From NCBI GenBank assembly GCA_001792895.1, contig MARA01000065.1:62001-126000 (forward strand): a stretch of DNA of 64,000 nt, written 5' to 3'. The notes below the pieces were generated by a model. That model had not been told where the DNA came from. It made no database searches and saw only the letters and a list, made by a program, of their open reading frames with translations. A program made the translations under genes and the position numbers. Below are positions 11,843 to 23,485 of the stretch, piece by piece. The first letter of the stretch is position 1. Each line of letters starts with the position of its first letter. The stretch is from Lentinus brumalis. Lineage: Eukaryota; Basidiomycota; Agaricomycetes; Polyporales; Polyporaceae.

Positions 11843-13961
11843 ATGGCAGCGGTGACTGACGACAATGTGTCACCTTCCCGGGCGATAGCGATTGTTGTAT
11901 CCCTCGGACTGGTGCGTGCCATCTTGATCGTTCTCCGATATCAAATCACTGACCCGCTTCCGGAAACCAATCCTGTCCTCGCCATTATTCCTCGCTCATC
12001 CCCGGATTGCCCCTTGTATATGTAGGTCGCGCACCAGATCTTCCGGAGGTACGAGACCTACAACATCGCCGTACACGCCGCCCTTCTCTTCGGTCCTCCA
12101 ACACTCGTTATCGCGCTCGCACTGCCGTCACAATGGTCGATCATACACGCGGCTCTCGTACTCTACTCGACATACCTCGCCACGCTCGCGACTTCCGTCG
12201 TTTTATACCGTCTTTCACCCCTACACCCGCTTGCCCGATACCCAGGTCCGATCGGCTGCAGGATCTCGAAGCTTTACATGGGCGCGGTCTGTATTCCGGG
12301 ATACCAACACAAGTACATCAAAGCGCTCCATGAGCGGTACGGCGATGTCGTCCGGATCGGTACGAGTTGACAATCTACTCTAGGCATAATATTCTTCTCA
12401 TCTCTCGCCCCAGGTCCGAATGAGCTCTCTATCCGCGATGCGTCGCTCGTCAACCCTCTCATGGGCTCCTCCGGGTCCCGAAGGGTCCACGTACGTATCG
12501 TGTCTCTGCCCTCGCTATCATACTGACTGCGTACCTTCAGATTTCATCGGGCGCATGCTCACCGACCGCGCCCTGCCAATGGTTGGCATCCAGGACACGG
12601 ACGTGCACCTGCGCCGGCGCAAGAACTGGCAGCGCGGGATGGGCCCTGCTGCGATCAAGGAGTACGAACAGTTTATCGCGCGCCGCGCGCGGCAGCTCCT
12701 CTCCCGCCTGGAGGAACAGAAGGGCGAGGTCGTCATCGGAAACTGGATCAACTACCTTACGTGTGTATCAGCCTTCTCCGAGACGGGCGTGCATTGCTGA
12801 CGGGTGAGCTGCAGGTACGACTTCATGTCGGACATGGCGTTCGGCGGAGGCTCCGAGCTGCTTGAAGCGGGCCACGACGAGGGAAACGTCTGGGCCCTGC
12901 TCGACGAAGGGATGTTGTACGTGTCTTCCTCCGTCGCTCTCTCCGGTGATGCAGGCGCTGACGTTCAATAGCATCGCGACTTTCTTCGGACACATGCCCT
13001 GGCTCGGGGTCTACATCGGGAAGATACCGGCGGCGACTGGGAACCTCATCATCCTCCTAAACCGATGCATCGAGTGCACCGTTGCGCGCGTGAAGCAGGG
13101 GTCAGAGAAGAAGGATCTCTTCCACTATCTGGTGCGTGCTGCCCGTTCTCCGATCCCGCTGCCGCTGACCAGTCGCATAGAACCAAGAAGACCTGCCGGA
13201 CGCGCCCCCCGTTCCGATACAGCAGCTCGTCGACGACGGCGTTCTCGCTATCATTGCAGGCGCGGACACGACGTCCAGCGCGATGACGACGATCGTCTAC
13301 TGTCTGCTCACGCACCCCGACGTGTACGAGCGGCTGCAGGCCGAGGTCGACAAGTTCTACCCATCCGGCGAGGACGCGCTGAACACGAAGCACCACCGCG
13401 AGATGCCCTACCTTAACGCCGTCATGTATGTACATCTTCCCTCATTCACACGACTCGTACTAACTCGCGAGCAGAAACGAGGTTCTGCGCGTGTATCCCC
13501 CCGTACCGGGAGGCAGCCAACGGCAGGTCCCTCCAAACGGACAGGGCGTGCTCGTCGGCAACCTCTACCTCCCGCCCGGGACGAGCTTCTGGTGCCACAT
13601 CTACTCGACGCAGCACGACCCGCGCAACTTCACCGACCCGTCCTCCTTCTGGCCCGAGCGCTGGCTCCTCGCCGCGGGCGACCCCTCTCTCCCGCCCTCG
13701 GACCCCGCCGCGCGCGGCTTCGACAGGGCGACGCTCGTGCACAACGAGGCCGGGTTCCTGCCGTTCTCGCACGGGCCGATGAACTGCGTGGGGAAGACGC
13801 TCGCGATGCAGGAGATGCGCATGGTTGTGTGTGCGCTGCTTCAGCGCTTCCGGATCCGCGCGAGTGAGAGCTTTGATAGCGGGAAGTTTGAGAAGGACTA
13901 TAGAGACTACTTCACCGCGCCGCGGCCAGAGGTGCCGGTGCTGCTCGAAGTGCGAGGGTGA
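11843..13961 (+). CDS. Cytochrome P450 monooxygenase (copy 1)
   Basis: Membrane-anchored microsomal P450, a haem-thiolate oxygenase expected to act with the ER reductase; substrate unknown. Start ATG 11843 (MAAVTDDNVSPSRAIA), first intron 11912-12025. The N-terminal part has two or three hydrophobic segments, then LARYPGPIG and RYGDVVRIGPNELS. Hallmarks follow in order: I-helix AGADTTSS, K-helix ExxR as NEVLRVYPP, the PERW motif in FWPERWLL, and the haem-binding loop FSHGPMNCVGKTLA with the Cys ligand. It ends PEVPVLLEVRG. About nine exons. One apparent break: near 12473-12475 a run GGG would need four Gs to keep the frame that copy 2 has at this point, so either a one-base loss or an assembly error. 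Copy 2 lies at 55360-57592 in the opposite direction. Confidence 0.85.
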
Positions 13962-15949
13962 GGCCCGCTCCCGCGGACACGGAGCGCATGAAGGACGACG
14001 TGCTAGGGATATAAAGCGTCAGATATCGTGTTCTAGAGGTTGCAGTCTACATAGGGAGTCTCTTCCTTCTGTTCAGGACATGACGGCCCTCTTCACCACT
14101 CGAGCGAAGAGGCGCGTACAGGAAATGGGGACCCGACATGTGTTAACTTGTGTAGAGTACAAGTAAGTAACTCGAGACGCAGGGTGATTACAGACGGCAT
14201 CTCTTGACTAAGTACACTCTGCTAACTTCCGACTGCTATTCCAGAACCTCACGCGCCCGTACTGCACCACGTCTGACCCCACGTCTCACACCGACGCTGC
14301 GTGGCTGGTGGCGACTCTCATCCTGCCAGGAACATCTCGAAGGTCACCCGCCCGCAACCATCGTCGCAGCGCTCACCTAGTGACGAAGGGAGACGGTGGT
14401 GCCAGAAACCGGCGTCATGCGGCTGTCCGTTGAACCGTGCTGCCAGTGCGCTCGCCTAGGCTGGCTGCGGTATTCGCGAGTTTCGTGCTAGGCAAGTACG
14501 AGCACTTGAGCACTCACCTCCGCCGAAAACCCTGTAACCGCCGTGCTGGACGTCGGCTTGCCCTGGCTTTCCCGTCTCCTCTGGGCCTCTGCTGACAGGA
14601 ATGGCGCTGGAAACCTCGTAGGAGCACGCTCCAGTCTTCTACATCGCGATCTCAACCGCGACTTCCAGTAGTCGTGGCGAGCACAGTCGTCCGCGTCGCG
14701 CTCCCGGACAATGACTATAAAACATGAATCCATCTGAGTCTTAGCTCGGCATCTACGTTCTGGCGAACACTCACGAGTCACCCGTCGTGTCAGGAAATGG
14801 GAACTCTAAGTTGCGACGACGGCGCGAAGCGGAACACCGGATGCTCTTGCCCAGTCGCTACAGTGCCAGATACCACTGGTGGCTCGTGAGCATGGCCGTC
14901 GAATAGCTTGAGAAATGACTGACTGACCTCTTCGTGAGCATTGTAGGCGTGATGCCGCTCGACGCTCACGCTTGGATGGTCCGCACGAGGATTAACGAGT
15001 GCACTCGGCCGGGCGAACCGTTCGGGTCGGGCGCGGAGCATCATACCTTCCCGCTGGACGTGAAGAGGTTCGCGACGACGCTGTTCACGCGCATAGTTGG
15101 CAGGCGACGTGTAAGCGTAACCGTGAGTGCCATCCCCGGGGCGCGAGTCTGGCGACATCATTAGCTGGACCGACGAAATATGCAGACTGACCTTGACTCT
15201 CGACGCGTCGTATGGCGGACATCAGGCACCAGATGCGTGCCAGTGCTCCCGCAGCCCTCGCCAACCGGCGGTGCTTCGTGGCCAGCTACACCCTCCAACA
15301 CTGAGAGTATCGGTCCGTTCGCGAGGCTAGGCACAGCAGTGGAACTTGCAGGAGTTGTCCGATGCCTTCAGTCGAAGTAGTCGGACTCTTACGCGGCTTG
15401 ATCGCACGGTAGATGAGCGCTTGAGCCCTCCTCGAAGTATGAGTCTGGATGAGTTCAACTCGCTTCAAGAAAAAGTAAGCTTGTTGAGCGTTACTAATCT
15501 GCATAGATCGGAATATTGATCGAGCATAGAATTTGTTCGGACTCCGATTACAAGCTCTGCGCGCCTCCAGTTCAGACGGCTCAGACGACAACGACGACCT
15601 CAGCTTCCTCGTACTCAGACTCTTCGTGTGCGTCTGCAGGTATTTGCTGACGGGCTACCTCAATCATCTCTCATTTTGAGGGAGGAGAAGGCGGATTGGG
15701 TTGGGCAACAAGAGGGAAACTAGCTGGCGAGAGGAGGCCTTGCGAGAGTTGTGCAATGAATATTGAAGAGGTACGCGGCATACAGCCTTGCAGCTCTGAC
15801 GAAGGCTTAACGTTGAACGTCCTCCAGGTCCAGAACGGCTTCGCGCTCCGAAATACGCACTGCCTACTTTCTTCATTCATAACAATATGATTCATCTTGA
15901 CATCTCTCAGCCTGTCCCGCCATCTCTCGGTCTGGTCGGCGAGCGGCCT

Positions 15950-16490
15950 GTCAGTTCAGATGGAGCTTTTCGTGGCAGATGATGATCCGGTACGTGCTAC
16001 GCAGAACTTCGTCTCGAAGATAATATGTTGGAGACGGCGTGAAGCATTGCGACGCGGAACTCCGCAAGACGAAGGAACTCTCGCCTGTTCAGATCGTACC
16101 TTGCGCCCACGTTTGCTGATACGCAGGTGAACATGAAGTTACCCTCACCGTGGATTACCGGGGGAGCTCTTCGCATGGTCTTTGCGACAGCCATCCAGAA
16201 CGCTATCAGCGACTGCGACGTGCAGGCGCTGTTCAACGCGGCGTATACGCTCTGATAAGATGACGTGCATCGTTGATGTACCTCTTGGTCTTTGGTCTAC
16301 TCCTACATATCATGCGGTCCTGGTCGAACTGACATCTGTGATAATATCCGCAGATAGTCGTCGCGGGTCGGAGATGCCATCTCGTGGTGGTGAGTGTACA
16401 GCTCTGGCTCGGAGTCAAGGCCATGGGGGTCATTGTAGGTGTCTCCGCAGCGCTACCTACGGTGGCATTCGGTGAGTTTGTCCCGTTCCT
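15950..16490 (+). pseudogene. Family-T membrane protein relic
   Basis: Rightward fragments aligned with family T: FATAIQNAISDCDVQALF near 16170-16220, then after a splice-like gap a segment where IVVAGRRCHLVVVSVQLW and GVKAMGVIVGVSA replace the ILVGDAVVWWRVYMLW and GVKARRGILGIS of the downstream gene. The loss of the WW pair and the lack of a start and of the other exons indicate decay. The equivalent relic in the second duplicate is at 61500-61960. Confidence 0.5.
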
Positions 16491-16874
16491 GTCCTCTCTA
16501 CTTCCCTCCGACGATGCTAAATTACTGGCCGGGCGGACATAGCATGAGTTCTGTCGATAGCTGCTGCGCCTAGGTGTAACTACAATCTGTCGATCAGCTG
16601 TTCTCGAGAAGTTTGGAACGACGTCCGATGACATTGTGGAGGGCATGATACGTGAAGCACTCGCCTGTGCATCGAACTTCCATTAGGCCGGGCGTCCGTT
16701 GTGGGGTCAAAGGTGCCTTGAACTTGGCAGATGGGAGCCCACAGCGAACGTCGAGCGAGTTGAAAGGGCCCCTAAGGACGTGATGAGGGTCGGTAGCACT
16801 TGCTTCGTGAGTAATCCAATTGTATCCCTTCGAGTTCTTATTTGTCGTCACAGCGCAGACAGCACGTCACCGCA

Positions 16875-17044
16875 GGGATCTCGACGTTTCGGTTGGGCCA
16901 AAAGGCGTGCCAATGGGCGAAAAGTCGCCGCGCGAGGTAACCTTTCAACCGCCTTTTCTCCCGTTTCGAGCAAAACGGGACAAAAGGTAACCTCGGACGG
17001 CGTATTTACCTCGACTTTTCGCCCGTCTGAAACGCTGAGATCCC
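16875..17044. repeat. Foldback (MITE-like) inverted repeat
   Basis: A 170-bp imperfect palindrome. The outer arms are GGGATCTC..CGTTTC at 16875 and GAAACG..GAGATCCC at the right end. Further in are GGGCGAAAAGTCG and CGACTTTTCGCCC, then GAGGTAACCTTT and AAAGGTAACCTC, then CCCGTTT and AAACGGG around a short loop. The second duplicate has no obvious counterpart at the corresponding place, so it looks inserted after duplication. No clear target duplication was found. Confidence 0.55.
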
Positions 17045-17193
17045 CGCCGTGCGTGGTTGTCGTGTGGACAACAATCCTACTCCGAGTCATCGTCCGGTGT
17101 CAAGTGATTATCAATGCTTATTCGCCTCCTCCGATATCGCCAAGCCAGGGAAGTGTCCCCGCATCTCATCTCCTCGCGTCTCGTGGTCAGACG

Positions 17194-17200
17194 TATATAA
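17194..17200 (+). promoter_or_regulatory. TATA box of the split membrane-protein gene
   Basis: TATATAA inside ACGTATATAACGCGTCC, 82 bases before ATG 17282. The same 17-base string occurs before the duplicate gene (TATATAA at 62609-62615, start codon at 62697). Confidence 0.6.
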
Positions 17201-17281
17201 CGCGTCCTTGGGGAGGCTCGAGCAAGCTCATCATTCCCAACCCTACACCTGTCACTTCACATTACGTGCCCTCCAGTCGCC

Positions 17282-18358
17282 ATGGACCCGAACTCTTCAT
17301 GCGTAAACAGCTCCGCGCTTGATAATATCATCTGGGCCACCTTTACTCTGGGCGAGCAGTTGGCCAATGTTGTCATAACGGCTACCTTTTTTGGTAACAT
17401 CCGCAGTCTTAGGTCTGGTACTCTATGAATGGATAAACTGATAGATGCGTACAGGCATCGCGACCTGCCTCGCCATTGCGTCCGTGTATATCCTCATGTA
17501 TGTCGTCCTCGTCCTTGTGTCTCCCTGGACTTCACCTAACTCATTATATTGCGTTGCGTATGTCCTTCACTTAACAGCACAAGAGGTATCAAGAAGAGAT
17601 CCGCCGCCCTTCAGCTCGCAGCGATCCTCATCCTCTACACTTCCACCGCAGTGTTTTTTGGCGCAGTGCTCCACGAGACCATCATGATTATGTATTACAT
17701 GGAGGCAGCCGCGGAAGCCATCACCCACAGCGACTTTCACCCATTAGTCCAATGGATGGGATGCGTCCAAACGTGTACCTTGGTCGTCAATGTATGCCTT
17801 CTCGGTCTCCTGCTGTCCGTAATCGTATCAGAGATAGAACTAATTCGTGCCTTGCACAGATCCTCGTCGGAGATGCCGTCGTGTGGTGGAGGGTCTATAT
17901 GCTTTGGGCCGGAGTGAAGGCCAGACGGGGAATCCTAGGGATTTCTTTCATGCTGCTCGCGGCGACATTCGGTACGTCTCGTTCTCTCTCTCCGCTGCAA
18001 AAAGTGTACTGACTGGTGCGGGTAGCAATCAGCGTCGTCGATACTTGCGGGGTGTGCAACATCACCTTGTCTCTCACGAAGTCGATGCCTGGAAGCGGAG
18101 CGTTGTTCACGGGGACGACATTTGGTGTCGTTGCGGCGAGTATGTCCCTCGCGACGAACCTTGTCGCGACCTGCTTCACAGCATATCGGGCTTGGTACGT
18201 CCAAAACTTCACTTCACATCTCTCCCACCATTGCTGAGGATTGCATTAGGGTCCATGTTCAATCGCGGAGGCACTTTAGCCAGATGCTCACCCTGACCAG
18301 CGCAGAGCAGATTCTGATCCTTGTCGCGGAGTCTGGCTTCGCCTATAGTGCCATATGG
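17282..18358 (+). CDS. Family-T membrane protein, 5' exons of a gene split by the giant transposon
   Basis: Start ATG 17282 (MDPNSSCVNSSALDNIIWAT). Exons then read GIATCLAIASVYILMYVVLV, AALQLAAILILYTSTAVFFG, the Cys-containing loop with CVQTCTLVVNVCLLGLLLSV, ILVGDAVVWWRVYMLW, VATCFTAYRAW and ILILVAESGFAYSAIW, each separated by an intron of about 40-70 nt. The last exon ends at 18358, followed by a donor GTATGA. In the duplicate gene at 62.7 kb the next exon follows about 70 bases later. Here the intron is entered by the inverted-repeat element after 18388, and the remaining exons are found at 51766-52259. The coding exons themselves show no break. Confidence 0.75.
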
Positions 18359-18381
18359 GTATGATCTTCTTGCTCAGTTCT

Positions 18382-18388
18382 GCTTGCG
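18382..18388. repeat. Target-site duplication, left copy (GCTTGCG)
   Basis: GCTTGCG lies directly before the left end of the 33-kb element and recurs at 51726-51732 directly after its right end. Removing the element plus one copy gives an intron that aligns with the uninterrupted intron at 63831-63893. Confidence 0.7.
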
Positions 18389-18450
18389 GAGCAGAGTCAG
18401 TGCCGGAGATACATCCTCGACGTCGAGGATGTATCTCGGGATGCAACCTG
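18389..18450 (+). repeat. Left terminal inverted repeat with perfect palindrome
   Basis: Shares GTCAGTGCC (18396-18404), GATACATCCT and GGATGCAACCTG (18439-18450) with the reverse complement of 51675-51725. The outermost seven bases match poorly between the ends. The left copy carries an uninterrupted 32-bp palindrome at 18406-18437 centred on CG; the right copy lacks about 11 bases of it. Confidence 0.7.
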
Positions 18451-18599
18451 TACTTCGACCAATCAGAGACGTCGGACAAAGCGCCCAAGTCGCAGACGCA
18501 GGACATACTGGGGACTTACGAGGAACCGAGGGCGAGCATAGAGTGGGCGGGGTCTTGTAGCTGATTGCCGCAGAGCGGGAGGGCGGGTAGGAGAAGGAT

Positions 18600-18635
18600 A
18601 GCAAGGAGACACGTCACTGGACGTGTCTCCTTGCT
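18600..18635. repeat. Hairpin with 16-bp perfect arms
   Basis: Arms AGCAAGGAGACACGTC at 18600-18615 and its exact complement at 18620-18635 around the loop ACTG. The arm resembles the GCAGCGRGACGCGTCC arm of the minisatellite units that start 800 bases further right. Confidence 0.65.
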
Positions 18636-18639
18636 CTTC

Positions 18640-19425
18640 GTCGTGTCGAGCAGCACAGGGAGCCAGGGCGAGGGCGGAGGCATGGAGAGGAGTGCGCAAT
18701 GCGCGATAGACCAACATGTACATACAAGATCATGTCTTCAAATAACCGCGTTTCGACCGCATTCGACTTCGCTCGTCGTCACGAGCCCACCCAGCCGTGT
18801 ATGCACTCCACGTTGCCTTCACAAGTTCGTCTGCTTCTCGCCGCTCTTGTCTGCAGGAGCTAGAACTGGTCAGTCCGATGCGGAATCCAAGGCAATCGGC
18901 TCGACAAACCGTCGGGCTTCGCGACGCCCCATGCGTTGCACCCCGCTTGGATCCTGCCGAACCACGCCCGCACCGCTAAAGACATAGTAAGACACGACCC
19001 CAGAGAAAACGGCTGAACTTACCAGGGTACGTCGTGTTCGCCACCCCGTCCTCCAGGACGCCTGTCGGCACTCCCTGCTGCTTCGAGCCCAGCGCGGCGT
19101 TAACTTGAACTTGAGGCAGGGTTGGATCAGCGTGCCCCGCGGTCGCGCTTCCATGGGGCTCCGATGAGACAGACATAGAGGATGTAGGGAAACGTCGAGT
19201 GTGATTGTAGAGAGTCAGGAGAGAGTCGCGGTGAGGAGTGAACGACAGTCTCGCGCTGTCAGCTGGCAGGCGCTTGCGCGGAACGCCAGCCACTCCTCAC
19301 CGCGACTGGGCTGTACTACCACTCTGCAGCCCCCCATGGCGGTTCAGCAAATGCCAAATCAAAAAGACGCAAAAGAGTCGCGTCCAGGGACCCTCCGTAC
19401 GGCGGTACCAGACCGCGAAGACCAC
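18640..19425. other. Left sub-terminal region of the giant element, no recognised gene
   Basis: Short open frames only, on both strands, none with a recognisable motif. It lies between the TIR-proximal hairpin and the minisatellite. Confidence 0.4.
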
Positions 19426-22090
19426 GACGAGACGCGTCCCTGGACGCGTCTCGTCGATCTCCTGACACGCGCCCACCTCCGGTGCTGCAAGAGCACGAAG
19501 ACGGGCAGCGGGACGCGCCCAAAGACGCGTCTCGCTGCTCGCCACCGCCCGCCCACCTCCGGTGCTGCAAGAGCACGAGGACGGGCAGCGGGACGCGCCC
19601 AAAGACGCGTCTCGCTGCTCGCTCTCTCCCGCCGACTCCCCGTGCTGCAAGAGCACGAAGACGGGCAGCGAGACGCGCCCAAAGACGCGTCTCGCTGCTC
19701 GCCACCGCCCGCCCACCTCCGGTGCTGCAAGAGCACGAAGACAAGCAGCGGGACGCGCCCAAAGACGCGTCTCGCTGCTCGCTCTCTCCCGCCGACTCCC
19801 CGTGCTGCAAGAGCACGAAGACGGGCAGCGAGACGCGCCCAAAGACGCGTCTCGCTGCTCGCCACCGCCCGCCCACCTCCGGTGCTGCAAGAGCACGAAG
19901 ACGGGCAGCGGGACGCGTCCAAGGACGCGTCTCGCTGCTCGCTCTCTCCACCCGCCCACCTCCGGTGCTGCAAGAGCACGAAGACAAGCAGCGGGACGCG
20001 CCCAAAGACGCGTCTCGCTGCTCGCTCTCTCCACCCGCCCACCTCCGGTGCTGCAAGAGCACGAAGACAAGCAGCGGGACGCGTCCGAGGACGCGTCTCG
20101 CTGCTCCCTCTCTCCCGCCGACTCCCCGTGCAGCAAGAGCACGAAGACGGGCAGCGGGACGCGCCCAAAGACGCGTCTCGCTGCTCGCCACCGCCCGCCC
20201 ACCTCCGGTGCTGCAAGAGCACGAAGACAAGCAGCGGGACGCGTCCGAGGACGCGTCTCGCTGCTCCCTCTCTCCCGCCGACTCCCCGCCCACCTCCGGT
20301 GCTGCAAGAGCACGAAGACAAGCAGCGGGACGCGTCCGAGGACGCGTCTCGCTGCTCCCTCTCTCCCGCCGACTCCCCGCCCACCTCCGGTGCTGCAAGA
20401 GCACGAAGACAAGCAGCGGGACGCGTCCGAGGACGCGTCTCGCTGCTCGCTCTCTCCCGCCGACTCCCCGCCCACCTCCGGTGCTGCAAGAGCACGAAGA
20501 CAAGCAGCGGGACGCGCCCAAAGACGCGTCTCGCTGCTCGCTCTCTCCACCCGCCCACCTCCGGTGCTGCAAGAGCACGAAGACGGGCAGCGGGACGCGT
20601 CCGAGGACGCGTCTCGCTGCTCGCTCTCTCCACCCGCCCACCTCCGGTGCTGCAAGAGCACGAAGACAAGCAGCGGGACGCGTCCGAGGACGCGTCTCGC
20701 TGCTCCCTCTCTCCCGCCGACTCCCCGCCCACCTCCGGTGCTGCAAGAGCACGAGGACGGGCAGCGGGACGCGTCCGAGGACGCGTCTCGCTGCTCCCTC
20801 TCTCCCGCCGACTCCCCGTGCAGCAAGAGCACGAAGACGGGCAGCGAGACGCGCCCAAAGATGCGTCTCGCTGCTCGCCACCGCCCGCCCACCTCCGGTG
20901 CTGCAAGAGCACGAAGACGGGCAGCGGGACGCGTCCGAGGACGCGTCTCGCTGCTCGCTCTCTCCCGCCGACTCCCCGTGCTGCAAGAGCACGAAGACAA
21001 GCAGCGGGACGCGTCCGAGGACGCGTCTCGCTGCTCCCTCTCTCCCGCCGACTCCCCGTGCAGCAAGAGCACGAAGACGGGCAGCGAGACGCGCCCAAAG
21101 ATGCGTCTCGCTGCTCGCCACCGCCCGCCCACCTCCGGTGCTGCAAGAGCACGAAGACAAGCAGCGGACGCGTCCGAGGACGCGTCTCGCTGCTCGCTCT
21201 CTCCCGCCGACTCCCCGCCCACCTCCGGTGCTGCAAGAGCACGAAGACAAGCAGCGGGACGCGCCCAAAGACGCGTCTCGCTGCTCGCTCTCTCCACCCG
21301 CCCACCTCCGGTGCTGCAAGAGCACGAAGACGGCAGCGGGACGCGTCCGAGGACGCGTCTCGCTGCTCGCCACCGCCCGCCCACCTCCGGTGCTGCAAGA
21401 GCACGAAGACAAGCAGCGGGACGCGTCCGAGGACGCGTCTCGCTGCTCCCTCTCTCCCGCCGACTCCCCGTGCAGCAAGAGCACGAAGACGGGCAGCGGG
21501 ACGCGCCCAAAGACGCGTCTCGCTGCTCGCCACCGCCCGCCCACCTCCGGTGCTGCAAGAGCACGAAGACAAGCAGCGGGACGCGTCCGAGGACGCGTCT
21601 CGCTGCTCCCTCTCTCCCGCCGACTCCCCGCCCACCTCCGGTGCTGCAAGAGCACGAAGACAAGCAGCGGGACGCGTCCGAGGACGCGTCTCGCTGCTCC
21701 CTCTCTCCCGCCGACTCCCCGCCCACCTCCGGTGCTGCAAGAGCACGAAGACAAGCAGCGGGACGCGTCCGAGGACGCGTCTCGCTGCTCGCCACCGCCC
21801 GCCCACCTCCGGTGCTGCAAGAGCACGAAGATGGGCAGCGGGACGCGTCCAGGGACGCGTCTCGTCGCTCTCCTGACCCGCGCCCACTCCGGTGCTGCAA
21901 GAGCACGAAGACGGGCAGCGGGACGCGTCCAAAGACGCGTCTCGCTGCTCGCTATCGCCCACCTCCACTCTGCGGTACCAGACCGAGAAGACCACGACGA
22001 GACGCGTCCAGGGACGCGTCTCGTCGCTCTCCTGACCCGCGTGGGGTGCCGCCTCCGTTCGCAGCGACGAGACGGGTCCAATGACGCGTC
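19426..22090. repeat. CpG-rich hairpin minisatellite, about 30 units of ~78-92 bp
   Basis: About 30 tandem units (first GTGCTGCAAGAGCACG near 19483, last near 21893), mean spacing about 83 bases. Each unit has GTGCTGCAAGAGCAC, itself a small hairpin, then a larger inverted repeat GCAGCG-R-GACGCG-Y-CC / GACGCGTCTCGCTGC around a four-base centre, then one of three linkers (CTCTCTCCCGCCGACTCCCC, CTCTCTCCACCCGCCC, CCACCGCCCGCCC). Units differ by Y and R at fixed positions and by the linker, which are shuffled as in a higher-order array. Edge units at 19431-19460 and 21994-22028 keep only the hairpin. Degenerate units continue to about 22.6 kb. No stop codons arise in several frames, which creates long spurious reading frames. 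Confidence 0.9.
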
Positions 22091-23246
22091 CCGTCACTCT
22101 CTAGACCGGGCGAGTTCCCCTTGCTGCAAGAGCACACACGGGGCCATAAACGCGCCCGAAGACGCGTCCAGTCACCCTCGAGCCCGCCACCTCCGATTCG
22201 CAACACCACCCACAACCCGACGAGTCATGTCCAATGACGTGTTTGGTCGCTCTCGAGCACGCCGCCTCGGTTCGGCGCTGCAATAGGACGCATACGAGGA
22301 ACGAGACACGTCGAATCGCGCGCCTCGAAGCTCCGCCTAGCTTCTAGGGAGCCCAACCGCGACGACGAGGAACGAGACGCGTCATTGCACGCGTCTCGTC
22401 GCTCACCCTTGCACTCAGCGTGCAAGACCGCACAGGAGAGCGTCAGAAGACGTTTCTCGTGGCCGTGCAGTCCCCGCCTGCGTCCTGTGCCGCAACACCG
22501 CGCAGAAGACCCACGAGGTGCATCCCAAGACGCATCTCGCAGCTCGTCTGGTCCCCGGCTGGCTCCCGTGCTGCAACAGCACGAATATGGGCGATCAGAC
22601 ATGCCCGAAGCCGCGTCAGTCGACTCTCCACGTCCCCGACTTTGTCCCGGGCTGCAACTTGAACACTAAATAGCCGCAAAACACTCCCGGGCGACCTAGA
22701 AGGCACCTGGCGGCGGTGGTCAGTTCGGTTCGTCTACAGGAACACAGCTTGACCTGCTGCATCGCCCAGGAAGCTCGGGGACGTGAGAATGCGAACTGTG
22801 AGTCAGTAAGTTGATCCGCATTGTGACCATGACAGATGGCTTACCTGGAACTCAGTGTCGCCACAACGCTCGCTTTGCCCATCTAGGTACGAGTCAGTAG
22901 ACAGTCGGGTACTAGAGCGTTTTGATTAAGTCGCTATCGAATCGGCAATCCTCCGTGTGCATCAAGAAGACATGTTTAACTATGTAACCACACCCGGGTG
23001 TTGTATGAATCAGTCACGCTCAGCTCCTGCAAGCTGCAGTCAGTTAACCATCTCTATCACGCCGAGCGGAGTACTGACCATCCTCAACTGCGACAACGAA
23101 GCTCGCCAAGCTCAGCCCATACTTATCCTTCAGCGCCCGTCTGATCCTGCCAGAATGTCAGCAAGTAGATGCTTCGGTTGGGCACATCATGCGTACTCGT
23201 TCTGCGCGGTGGGGCTGATGTGCTTCCCCAGGTCCGTATGAGTGAC

Positions 23247-23485
23247 CTACGTGACATAGTTCAGCGAAATTCCAGGACATATGCATCGATTACCGACGTT
23301 GAACGTGTGGAGAGACCCGCCGTCCAGGCTTGCGGGTGGATCGAAACGGCCCTTTTTGTCCCAACGCCAGGTAAATCCCGCTCTCTCCATGGCCTGTCGA
23401 GCGTCAGCGTGGGATCTCAAGGTCAGCTCAGGATGTACCTTGATGTACTCAGCATACGTTATTTTCATGTGCCGCTGGCCCGTCT
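23247..23485 (-). pseudogene. Fragment of an unidentified gene
   Basis: Minus-strand frame reading NETGQRHMKITYAEYIKVHP and, further on, AMERAGFTWRWDKKGRFDP. Composition and periodicity look coding, but there is no start, the frame ends quickly, and there is no intact paralog in the window. Probably an exon of a decayed cargo gene. Confidence 0.35.

Larger units (their letters stand above)
14560..18361 (+). repeat. Segmental duplication, copy 1
   Basis: This block matches 59580-63840 in the same orientation, with long near-identical stretches (for example the run around 14620-14650 versus 59635-59665, and the promoter and 5' exons of the membrane-protein gene). It contains a degenerate zone at 14.5-15.9 kb that is open on both strands but has no recognised product, a family-T relic, a foldback repeat absent from copy 2, and the 5' half of an intact-looking family-T gene. 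Homology stops at the edge of the giant transposon at 18388. Confidence 0.7.

Noticed and set aside
14790..15164. Open frames on both strands in the duplicated zone (and 60108-60349)
   Set aside because: Both strands are open and both are partly conserved between duplicates, so I could not decide on a coding strand. Reported as part of the duplication only.
19471..21960. CRISPR-like regular array
   Set aside because: Linkers between the repeats are themselves a few recurring types, there are no unique spacers or cas genes, and the organism is a fungus.
19201..22286. Reading frames of 840-934 codons on both strands over the minisatellite
   Set aside because: They exist because the repeat unit has no stop codons in several frames. 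They overlap in five frames, have no start context or introns and encode only repeated Arg/Ala/Ser-rich units.
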